This document shows, one piece after another, positions 1 through 5,040 of a DNA stretch of 5,040 nucleotides. The notes below the pieces were generated by a model. It was given only the letters and a program-made list of their open reading frames with translations. It was not told the origin of the DNA and ran no database searches. The position numbers and the translations under genes are program-made. Origin of the DNA: an uncultured Clostridium sp. (lineage in GTDB: Bacteria; Bacillota; Clostridia; Lachnospirales; Lachnospiraceae); contig CALELW010000284.1 of NCBI GenBank assembly GCA_937902905.1, forward strand, positions 1 to 5,040. Direction: 5' to 3'. Every line of letters starts with the position of its first letter. Position 1 is the stretch's first letter.

Positions 1-366
1 TGTGACGGCGAAAATGTATTGGTTGTGATTGAGGGACTTTCTATGTATTTACAAGAAAAAGATGTGCTACAGATGTTTTCCATTATAGAGAAAACTTTTC
101 CGAAAGTTACCGTTATGATTGAGACGATGTCGCCGTTTGTTGTGCGCCATATAAAGGAAAAATCAATTGAAGGCAGTAATGCAAAATTTACATGGGGTGT
201 CAAAAACGGAAAATTGCTGCAAAAGCTTGTGCCGGCATTTTCCTATAAAGAAGAAGTAAGCCTGATTGAGGGAATGAAAAAAATGATGCCGATATATCGT
301 GTGATTGGAAAAATTCCGGGGACAAAAATTTTCTCAAATAACATTATTGTTTTGGAGAAAAAATAA
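1..366 (+). CDS. SAM-dependent methyltransferase, LCMT/TcmP family, C-terminal part (5' end outside window)
   Basis: The reading frame is open from base 1 to the TAA at 364-366, giving 121 residues with no start codon of its own; family members are usually around 270 residues, so over half is missing upstream. The visible part begins near the acidic strand and 'EGLSMYL' segment (about residues 11-17), which matches the conserved E-G-x-x-x-Y-L motif of class I methyltransferases related to leucine carboxyl methyltransferase and the polyketide O-methyltransferase TcmP. A predicted helix follows, then 'VTVMIETMSP', the late beta-strands typical of the fold, and a short strand at the C-terminus ('NNIIVLEKK'). 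The SAM-binding glycine motif would lie upstream and cannot be checked. Family members methylate carboxyl or hydroxyl groups of proteins or small molecules; the substrate here cannot be told. The downstream small gene may share its transcript, because no terminator lies between them. The family call is by eye and moderately secure. Confidence 0.75.
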   Translation, partial: CDGENVLVVIEGLSMYLQEKDVLQMFSIIEKTFPKVTVMIETMSPFVVRHIKEKSIEGSNAKFTWGVKNGKLLQKLVPAFSYKEEVSLIEGMKKMMPIYRVIGKIPGTKIFSNNIIVLEKK

Positions 367-444
367 TGTGGTTTCAAGACATGGTGCCTTTAATCTGCTG
401 CCATCATACAATGATAACAACAAACATAAGGCGGGCAGATACCG

Positions 445-615
445 ATGAAGGAAAGGACAAAAGTGATTGTGGATGATACAACAATTTATGAGGTGGATTT
501 AGCGTGTTATGAATCACTAACACCAGAGGAGAAGAGAAAATATTTTCCGCAGACATGGGAAGAGGAACGCAGACTGCATCAGAGAAACAGTTCTAATTTA
601 ATGAATCGAAAATAA
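445..615 (+). CDS. Small hypothetical protein, 56 residues, charged
   Basis: An ATG at 445 opens a 56-residue frame ending at TAA 613-615. An in-frame stop at 427-429 and no other usable start between make this the only sensible start. A purine-rich AAGG/GGCGGG stretch at 428-435 could serve as ribosome binding site, though its spacing is slightly long. The protein starts with a basic-acidic segment that looks like a beta-hairpin ('KVIVDDTTIYEVDLACY', residues 6-22), followed by 'LTPEEKRKYFP' and a strongly charged helix ('WEEERRLHQRN'). It has no signal peptide or membrane segment, so it is probably cytosolic. It ends at the stem of a strong terminator, which supports it as the last gene of a transcript that may start with the methyltransferase. 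I do not recognise a family and assign no function. Codon use is like that of its neighbours, so it is probably real rather than a chance frame. Confidence 0.6.
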   Translation: MKERTKVIVDDTTIYEVDLACYESLTPEEKRKYFPQTWEEERRLHQRNSSNLMNRK

Positions 616-646
616 AAAATGAGGCGGTTATCCGCCCCATTTTTTT
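614..646. terminator. Bidirectional intrinsic terminator between convergent genes
   Basis: A GC stem GGCGG (623-627) / CCGCC (632-636) closes a TTAT loop. After one A:C mismatch, the stem extends through G621-C638 and T620-A639 into the A-tract 614-619 paired with the T-tract 640-645. Read on the plus strand it ends in seven T (640-646) and would stop the methyltransferase/small-protein transcript. Read on the minus strand it ends in six T (complement of 614-619) and would stop the Cys-rich gene. The stop codon of the 56-residue gene (613-615) sits at its edge. Confidence 0.9.
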
Positions 647-683
647 GCGTCCATAGGGGTTCGATTCCCCTAATGATTACGCA
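646..683 (+). other. Orphan tRNA T-arm-like hairpin
   Basis: AGGGG (655-659) and CCCCT (667-671) form a perfect 5-bp stem around the 7-base loop TTCGATT (660-666), which is the geometry and consensus of a tRNA T-arm; GGTTCGATTCC (658-668) is a perfect B-box-like string. CAT (652-654) with ATG (673-675), and TGCGT (646-650) with ACGCA (679-683), can extend the pairing through a bulged A and a small internal loop. No anticodon or D-arm lies upstream, where the terminator and the 56-residue gene are. No CCA follows: the bases after the possible acceptor strand read ACGCA. It has no T-run on either strand and so is not a terminator. It lies between the terminator and the stop of the Cys-rich gene. 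It could be a tRNA-end relic (old attachment site), a structured 3' UTR element, or chance. Confidence 0.45.
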
Positions 684-691
684 CGCCTCAA

Positions 692-916
692 TTAGCAGCC
701 GCAGCCGAATCCACCGAATCCGTTATTGCCTCCACAGCAGCAGAGGATAATGAGAATCCAAATGATGCAGCTGCAATCACCGCCCATGCCGCCGCCAAAG
801 CCGTTACCACAGCCGCCGCAGCAAAGAAGTAAAAGGATAATAATCCAGCAGCAGGAAGAATTGTTCTCGTTGCAGGAGCATCCTCCGCCACAGTTTGTTG
901 CTGACAAATCACTCAT
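692..916 (-). CDS. Small Cys/Gly-rich protein with duplicated hydrophobic core ('high-cysteine' type)
   Basis: The gene reads from ATG (complement of 914-916) to TAA (complement of 692-694), 74 residues, with a perfect AGGAGG seven bases before the start. Fifteen residues are Cys and nineteen are Gly. The chain holds two similar units: residues 13-43 (CSC, a short Asn/Ser-rich spacer, W-III-LLLL core 24-31, CC-GG-C, N-G-F-G-G) and residues 48-70 (CSC, II-W-I-L-I-I-L core 51-58, CCC-GG, N-G-F-G-G), followed by a GCGC tail. It resembles the tiny proteins annotated in gut clostridia as 'chorion class high-cysteine' proteins, a label taken from sequence resemblance and not function. Its role is unknown. 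Cys-rich, self-cross-linking proteins are known in clostridial spore coats and exosporium, and a membrane association is also possible because each core is only about eight residues long. Frames on the opposite strand here are rich in Gln/Pro or Ala and look like shadows. It is convergent with the small gene on its left and divergent from the lipoprotein gene on its right. Confidence 0.85.
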   Translation of the reverse strand: MSDLSATNCGGGCSCNENNSSCCWIIILLLLCCGGCGNGFGGGMGGDCSCIIWILIILCCCGGNNGFGGFGCGC

Positions 917-923
917 AGGTTTG

Positions 924-929
924 CCTCCT
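924..929 (-). promoter_or_regulatory. Consensus Shine-Dalgarno AGGAGG of the Cys-rich gene
   Basis: CCTCCT on the plus strand is a perfect AGGAGG on the coding strand, seven bases before ATG at 916. It is the strongest ribosome binding site in the window and fixes both the frame and the start of a protein whose odd composition might otherwise raise doubt. It suggests strong translation. Confidence 0.9.
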
Positions 930-947
930 AAATTTCATTTACACTGT

Positions 948-956
948 TATCCTATG
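948..956 (-). promoter_or_regulatory. Possible sigma-K-like -10 element (CATAGGATA) before the Cys-rich gene
   Basis: On the minus strand CATAGGATA fits the sigma-K -10 consensus CATAnnnTA, and a start point just downstream would leave a leader of about 25 bases before ATG 916. The matching upstream AC element is not clear: the bases at the expected distance read AA or AT. No good sigma-A promoter was found close by. A more distant TAAAAT (complement of 1007-1012) lacks a convincing -35 and would give a leader of about 85 bases. Expression late in sporulation is therefore only a hint. Confidence 0.25.
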
Positions 957-1013
957 CAGGGTGGCTTGGGTGATTTACACAAAAAAATGAAAAAAAAGAC
1001 GGAAATATTTTAT

Positions 1014-1042
1014 TTGCATATAGACAGAGAATATACTATAAT
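1014..1042 (+). promoter_or_regulatory. Sigma-A promoter P1 of the lipoprotein-purF-purB transcript
   Basis: TTGCAT (1014-1019) and a perfect TATAAT (1037-1042) are separated by exactly 17 bases. Two A-tracts (981-987 and 990-997) lie just upstream, as in UP-element-like promoters. Transcription would start near 1049, giving a leader of about 85 bases before the ATG at 1134. No riboswitch-like fold was recognised in that leader. Confidence 0.7.
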
Positions 1043-1043
1043 A

Positions 1044-1071
1044 TTGACAGCATTATGATTAGTGATAATAT
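1044..1071 (+). promoter_or_regulatory. Possible second sigma-A promoter P2, overlapping P1
   Basis: A perfect TTGACA -35 (1044-1049) is followed after 16 bases by TAATAT (1066-1071), a 4 of 6 match to TATAAT; the better GATAAT at 1064-1069 would leave only 14 bases. Its -35 begins one base after the -10 of P1, so polymerase could not occupy both at once. Transcription would start near 1078, with a leader of about 56 bases. Confidence 0.45.
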
Positions 1072-1133
1072 GGCTTTTTTGCGTTAGATAGTGAGAGAAA
1101 AAAAGATAAAATGAAAAAGAGGGATTCACGACG

Positions 1134-2360
1134 ATGAAACGATACCAGTGGATGGGGATTATGCTGAGCCTTGTTTTGCTTCTGTGCTCGTGCGGTACGG
1201 ACAAAGAGGTTGAGAAGAAAGCCGGCGAAAGTACGAGTACACCGTCTGCAACGGCGAGCGTTACGCCGTTGATTTCAGAGGATGAGGCTTTTTCAGAGGC
1301 AGAGAAGATTGTAAAAACAATGACAATTGAACAAAAAGTAGGACAGATGTTTTTGGTGGATTTACTGCAGTTAGATGCATCACCATCGGTGGACGGAACC
1401 GCTTATAAGGCGACGGACAGCATGAAACAGGCAATTATTGATTATCACCTGGGTGGCGTCTATCTTACGAAGGAAAATATTAAGTCGCAGAAGCAGACGA
1501 AAAAACTGGTGCAGAATTTACAGGCGAGCGTTGTATCAGGAAGTGCGCTTTACGTTGCTGTAGAGGAAGACGGCGGTGGAGAAAATTCCATTTCTGCCAA
1601 AGTTGAGGATTTAAAAGATACCGGTTATGTTACCCCAAAAGAAATGGGACAAAATATGACGGCAAACCAGATTTATGAATCGGGGAAAACGATTGCCGGA
1701 GAATTGACGAAAATCGGTATAAATCTGAATCTGGCGCCGGTGGCGGATTTGGCAAGTGACCAAAATCCATCGTATGCAATGCGCTGCCTGGGAAGTGATG
1801 CGGATGGCGTGGCAGATTTGTTGGATGATTTTGTAAGTGGCATGCGCGAGGGCGGACTTTCCGTGACGCTTAAGACTTTTCCGGGAATTGGTAATGTTTC
1901 TGCGGATGTGACAGAGTCAATTGCCGAAAATACAGACAGTCTGATGACGATACGTGATACGAATTTTGTGCCGTATGCGAGCGGAATTCAGGCAGGCGCT
2001 GACTGCGTGATGGTGAGCAATGCCGCATACAGTAAGTTGACGGTGAAAAAAGTACCGGCATTTATGTCGCAGGATATTGTGACGAAACTTTTACGGGAAG
2101 AACTCGGATTTGATGGAATTGTTATGACAAGCCCACTCAATGATAATGTGATAGAGAACAATTATACAAATGAATTTGCCGTAGTGGAAGCGGTAAAAGC
2201 AGGATGCGATTTAATCGTCCTGCCGGGGAATTTCAAGGAGTGCTATGAGGCTTTAATTACTGCCGTGGAGGAAGGCAGGATTGATGAAAAAGTGATTAAC
2301 ACATCCGTCCGGCGAATCTTACAGAATAAGATTCAAAGGGGCATACTTGTGTTAGAATAA
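1134..2360 (+). CDS. Lipoprotein with GH3 (NagZ-like) domain, catalytic residues apparently lost
   Basis: This 408-residue protein starts with a lipoprotein signal peptide: KR, a hydrophobic stretch 7-17, and lipobox L-C-S-C with Cys20 as lipid anchor. A Ser/Thr/Glu-rich linker runs to about 55. Residues 56-408 follow the (beta/alpha)8 domain of GH3 beta-N-acetylhexosaminidases: 'IEQKVGQMFLVD' (65-76), 'LGGVYL' (106-111), 'NLNLAPVADL' (197-206), Arg217 and 'LGSD' (219-222), 'KTFPGIGN' (247-254), 'GFDGIVMT' (325-332), 'AVKAGCDLIVLP' (353-364), ending 'SVRRILQNKI'. NagZ enzymes remove GlcNAc from peptidoglycan fragments. By hand alignment, the nucleophile Asp (T-D-x-L) is Ser333, the acid/base His of the D-S-H loop is Thr260, the K-H pair is Lys247-Thr248, and the substrate-binding Asp is Glu144. 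It may thus be an inactive, sugar-binding or structural homologue on the outer face of the membrane. A weak GAGGG (1119-1123) precedes the start. purF follows after 22 bases with no terminator, so they are probably cotranscribed. Confidence 0.85.
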   Translation: MKRYQWMGIMLSLVLLLCSCGTDKEVEKKAGESTSTPSATASVTPLISEDEAFSEAEKIVKTMTIEQKVGQMFLVDLLQLDASPSVDGTAYKATDSMKQAIIDYHLGGVYLTKENIKSQKQTKKLVQNLQASVVSGSALYVAVEEDGGGENSISAKVEDLKDTGYVTPKEMGQNMTANQIYESGKTIAGELTKIGINLNLAPVADLASDQNPSYAMRCLGSDADGVADLLDDFVSGMREGGLSVTLKTFPGIGNVSADVTESIAENTDSLMTIRDTNFVPYASGIQAGADCVMVSNAAYSKLTVKKVPAFMSQDIVTKLLREELGFDGIVMTSPLNDNVIENNYTNEFAVVEAVKAGCDLIVLPGNFKECYEALITAVEEGRIDEKVINTSVRRILQNKIQRGILVLE

Positions 2361-2382
2361 ACAGCAAAAGGAAGGACTTGAA

Positions 2383-3819
2383 ATGAACTCACAGGTTGAT
2401 GAAACTTATTACGATGGACTGCATGAAGAGTGTGGTGTTTTCGGTGTCTATGATTTGGATGGCGGTGATGTTGCCTCCACAATTTACTATGGACTTTTCG
2501 CTTTGCAGCACAGAGGTCAGGAAAGCTGTGGTATTGCGGTCAGCGATACAAAAGGACCGAAAGGAAAAGTATTGTCTTCAAAAGGCATGGGACTTGTCAA
2601 TGAAGTCTTTGATTCTGAAAAACTTGAAAAACTCAAAGGAAATATCGGGGTTGGACATGTCCGCTACTCGACGGCAGGTGCGAGCAATGGACAGAATGTA
2701 CAGCCGTTAGTATTAAATTATGTCAAAGGTATTCTTATGTTAGCGCATAACGGAAATCTGGTAAATGCGCCGGAACTTCGCAAAGAACTGGAATACACAG
2801 GAGCTATTTTCCAGACGACCATTGATTCGGAAGTTATTGCGTACCACATTGCGAGAGAGCGTTTGAAAACGGGTACGGTAGAAGAAGCTGTGAAAAATGC
2901 GATGAAGAAATTAAAAGGTGCATATTCACTTGTGATTTCCAGTCCGAGAAAATTGATTGGTGCCCGCGACCCATTTGGTTTTCGTCCTCTGGTGATTGGA
3001 AAACGGGATAACAGTTATCTGCTTGCCAGCGAAACCTGTGCACTCGATGCGGTTGGTGCAACGTTTGTCCGGGATGTAAAACCGGGGGAAATTGTCATGT
3101 TAGACAAAAACGGTATTACATCGGATGAAAGTCTCTGCACGGTAAAACCGGCAAGATGTATTTTTGAATATATTTATTTTGCAAGACCGGACAGCTATGT
3201 GGATGGCGTGAGTGTTTATAATTCGCGTATTATGGCAGGAAAAATTCTTGCCCAGATGCATCCGGCAGAAGCGGATATTGTCATTGGAGTGCCGGATTCC
3301 GGAAATGCGGCTGCGATGGGATTTGCCCTGGAGTCAAATATTCCGTATGGCGTTGGTTTTATCAAGAACAGTTATGTTGGAAGAACGTTTATTAAACCCA
3401 AACAGTCTGCCCGTGAGTCCAGTGTAAACATTAAATTGAATGCCTTGAAAGAAGTGGTTAGTGGCAAGCGTGTTGTGATGGTCGATGATTCGATTGTGCG
3501 CGGTACGACGAGCGGCCACATTGTAAAAATGCTCAAAGATGCCGGAGCGACTGAGGTGCATGTAAGAATCAGTTCGCCGCCATTTTTGTTTCCATGCTAT
3601 TTTGGAACCGACGTGCCAAGCTGCGACCAGCTGATTGCACATGACCACACGGTATCCCAGATTTGTGAGTTGATTGGAGCGGATTCGCTTGGTTACTTAG
3701 ATGGCGAAAGACTGCCGGAATTGATTGAGGGAGAAACCGGTTACTGCGATGCGTGCTTCTCCGGAAATTACCCGGTAGAGCCGCCAACCGAAGATATTCG
3801 TGGAAGTTTTGAACCGTAA
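2383..3819 (+). CDS. purF: Amidophosphoribosyltransferase (PurF), [4Fe-4S] propeptide type
   Basis: PurF makes 5-phosphoribosylamine from PRPP and glutamine, the committed step of de novo purine synthesis, in the cytosol. The 478-residue length is normal. A 16-residue propeptide precedes Cys17 ('EECGVFG'), which becomes the N-terminal nucleophile of the glutaminase domain after cleavage. Other glutaminase residues are in 'GHVRYST' (91-97, Arg94), 'AHNGNL' (121-126) and 'TIDSE' (146-150). The phosphoribosyltransferase domain carries the PRPP loop 'VVMVDDSIVRGTT' (364-376, Asp368-Asp369). Cys259, Cys405, Cys455 and Cys458 match the four ligands of the iron-sulfur cluster of the Bacillus subtilis enzyme, which makes it oxygen-sensitive and suits an anaerobe; the E. 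coli type lacks these. The start is set by an AAGGAAGGA ribosome binding site (2368-2376) six bases before ATG. No own promoter, PurR box or guanine riboswitch was seen, so it probably depends on the promoters before the lipoprotein gene. All expected key residues are present. Confidence 0.98.
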   Translation: MNSQVDETYYDGLHEECGVFGVYDLDGGDVASTIYYGLFALQHRGQESCGIAVSDTKGPKGKVLSSKGMGLVNEVFDSEKLEKLKGNIGVGHVRYSTAGASNGQNVQPLVLNYVKGILMLAHNGNLVNAPELRKELEYTGAIFQTTIDSEVIAYHIARERLKTGTVEEAVKNAMKKLKGAYSLVISSPRKLIGARDPFGFRPLVIGKRDNSYLLASETCALDAVGATFVRDVKPGEIVMLDKNGITSDESLCTVKPARCIFEYIYFARPDSYVDGVSVYNSRIMAGKILAQMHPAEADIVIGVPDSGNAAAMGFALESNIPYGVGFIKNSYVGRTFIKPKQSARESSVNIKLNALKEVVSGKRVVMVDDSIVRGTTSGHIVKMLKDAGATEVHVRISSPPFLFPCYFGTDVPSCDQLIAHDHTVSQICELIGADSLGYLDGERLPELIEGETGYCDACFSGNYPVEPPTEDIRGSFEP

Positions 3820-3882
3820 ATAGGTGTTAAGGAAAAACCTTGGCACTATTTTATAAAAGGATAGAGAAAGGAAAGAAAGAAT

Positions 3883-5040
3883 ATGAGTACAGACAGATAT
3901 GTAAGCCCGTTGTCGGAGAGATACGCCAGCAAAGAAATGCAGTTTATTTTCTCGCCGGACATGAAATTCCAGACTTGGAGAAAATTATGGATTGCATTAG
4001 CAGAAACTGAGAAAGAACTTGGCTTAAAGGATGCAGATGGAAATCCACGCATCACAGACGAGCAGATTGAGGAGTTAAAAGCACATGCGACAGATATCAA
4101 TTATGATGTTGCAAAAGCTCGCGAAAAAGAAGTTCGCCACGACGTAATGAGCCATGTATATGCATATGGCAAACAGTGTCCAAAGGCAGCAGGAATTATT
4201 CACCTCGGAGCAACTTCCTGCTATGTTGGTGATAATACAGACGTCATTATCATGACCGAAGCACTTAAATTAGTAAAGAAAAAACTGGTGAATGTCATTT
4301 CCGTATTATCTGATTTTGCAATGAAATACAAAGACCTTCCGACGCTTGCATTTACTCATTTTCAGCCGGCACAGCCGACAACAGTTGGTAAGCGTGCAAC
4401 GCTTTGGATTCAGGAACTTGTGATGGATTTGGAAGATTTGAATCACGTGCTGTCTCATATGAAACTTCTTGGTTCAAAAGGAACTACCGGTACACAGGCA
4501 AGTTTCCTTGAACTGTTTGACGGTGATGAGAGCAAATGTAAAGAAGCGGACAAACTGATTGCAAAGAAAATGGGATTTGACGCATGCTTCCCTGTTTCCG
4601 GACAGACCTATTCCCGTAAATTGGATACACGCGTAGTAAATGTACTTGCCGGCATTGCAGCCAGCGCACATAAATTCTCAAACGATATCCGCCTTCTTCA
4701 GCATTTGAAAGAAGTGGAAGAGCCATTTGAAAAGAGCCAGATTGGTTCCTCTGCAATGGCTTACAAGAGAAACCCAATGCGAAGCGAAAGAATTGCATCC
4801 CTGTCCCGCTATGTGATGATTGATGCCTTGAACCCGGCGATTACATCGGCAACCCAGTGGTTTGAGAGAACGCTCGATGATTCCGCAAACAAGCGTCTGA
4901 GTGTAGCAGAAGGCTTCCTCACAATCGACGGTATTTTGGATTTGTTCTTAAATGTAGCCGATGGACTTGTTGTTTACGATAAAGTAATCACAAAACGTCT
5001 CATGTCCGAACTTCCATTTATGGCAACCGAAAACATCATG
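3883..5040 (+). CDS. purB: Adenylosuccinate lyase (PurB), 3' end outside window
   Basis: PurB releases fumarate from SAICAR (IMP synthesis) and from adenylosuccinate (AMP synthesis); it works as a cytosolic homotetramer. The frame runs from ATG 3883 to the window edge with no stop: 386 residues of about 475-480 expected. Fumarase/aspartase superfamily motifs are in order: His86 in 'RHDVMSH' (85-91), 'HLGATS' (107-112), 'DNTD' (117-120), 'THFQPAQPTT' (158-167, His159 a catalytic acid/base candidate), and the signature loop 'GSSAMAYKRNP' (288-298), where Ser289 is the probable catalytic serine. The sequence is of the type resembling eukaryotic ADSL, with 'SPLSERYAS' near the start and 'WFERTLDDSAN' at 326-336. 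An AAAGGA (3867-3872) ten bases before ATG is a fair ribosome binding site. The 63-base gap after purF holds only a weak wobble-rich hairpin and no convincing promoter or terminator, so cotranscription with purF is likely. No lesion is visible. Confidence 0.97.
   Translation, partial: MSTDRYVSPLSERYASKEMQFIFSPDMKFQTWRKLWIALAETEKELGLKDADGNPRITDEQIEELKAHATDINYDVAKAREKEVRHDVMSHVYAYGKQCPKAAGIIHLGATSCYVGDNTDVIIMTEALKLVKKKLVNVISVLSDFAMKYKDLPTLAFTHFQPAQPTTVGKRATLWIQELVMDLEDLNHVLSHMKLLGSKGTTGTQASFLELFDGDESKCKEADKLIAKKMGFDACFPVSGQTYSRKLDTRVVNVLAGIAASAHKFSNDIRLLQHLKEVEEPFEKSQIGSSAMAYKRNPMRSERIASLSRYVMIDALNPAITSATQWFERTLDDSANKRLSVAEGFLTIDGILDLFLNVADGLVVYDKVITKRLMSELPFMATENIM

Noticed and set aside
688..912. 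Minus-strand Ala-rich 74-residue frame overlapping the Cys-rich gene
   Set aside because: It is shifted relative to the frame with the perfect AGGAGG and has the low-complexity Ala runs expected from reading GGC/TGC codons out of frame.
726..1058. Plus-strand 110-residue frame rich in Gln and Pro
   Set aside because: It lies opposite the Cys/Gly-rich gene and its composition is the complement of Gly/Cys codons; it has no ribosome binding site and runs through the promoter region.
1043..1133. Purine riboswitch in the leader of the purine operon
   Set aside because: I could not find the three-stem junction or conserved loop bases of the purine riboswitch family; the leader is A-rich and mostly unstructured.
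1111..1137. Eight-codon mini-frame whose TGA overlaps the lipoprotein ATG
   Set aside because: The ATGA overlap is suggestive of a leader peptide, but no Shine-Dalgarno precedes the ATG at 1111 and the peptide shows no attenuation-type codon run.
1870..2061. Minus-strand frame inside the lipoprotein gene, and similar frames inside purF and purB
   Set aside because: They lie opposite well-supported genes, lack ribosome binding sites and show no family resemblance.
3827..3855. Hairpin between purF and purB as a terminator or attenuator
   Set aside because: The stem has only four Watson-Crick pairs plus two G-T wobbles, and only a broken short T-run follows.
3840..3867. Internal promoter for purB (TTGGCA then TAGAGA, spacing 16)
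   Set aside because: The -35 is good but the -10 matches only half the consensus, so cotranscription with purF is the simpler reading.

Overview
The window looks like a chromosomal segment of a low-to-moderate GC anaerobic Firmicute, most likely a member of the Lachnospiraceae (Clostridia). This is inferred from the style of the genes: a Bacillus-type [4Fe-4S] PurF with a propeptide, a PurB of the type shared by clostridia and eukaryotes, a tiny Cys/Gly-rich protein of a kind common in gut clostridia, and AT-rich intergenic DNA with canonical sigma-A promoters. No search could be run, so the taxonomy is an inference.

Left part (1-646, + strand). The window opens inside a gene for a SAM-dependent methyltransferase of the leucine carboxyl methyltransferase/TcmP family; only its C-terminal 121 residues are present. 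It is followed by a 78-base gap, then a 56-residue hypothetical protein, then a strong hairpin with an A-tract on one side and a T-tract on the other. This hairpin should stop transcription from both directions.

Middle (646-1133). A convergent minus-strand gene encodes a 74-residue protein with 15 Cys and 19 Gly and two hydrophobic cores. Its 3' untranslated region holds a 5-bp stem with a 7-base loop that matches a tRNA T-arm exactly, although no tRNA surrounds it. The 217-base divergent intergenic region carries a perfect Shine-Dalgarno and a possible sporulation-type -10 element for the minus-strand gene. It also carries two tandem sigma-A-like promoters for the plus-strand genes.

Right part (1134-5040, + strand). 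A probable operon holds three genes: a lipoprotein with a glycoside hydrolase family 3 (NagZ-like) fold whose catalytic residues appear replaced, then purF (22-base gap), then purB (63-base gap, truncated by the window end). PurF performs the committed step of de novo purine synthesis. PurB acts later in IMP synthesis and again in the conversion of IMP to AMP. The GH3-like lipoprotein has no obvious metabolic link to them.

The purine genes are ordinary. The items most worth a second look are the apparently inactive GH3 lipoprotein heading a purine operon, the orphan T-arm, and the duplicated Cys-rich micro-protein. I see no mobile element, CRISPR array, complete tRNA or rRNA, or purine riboswitch.
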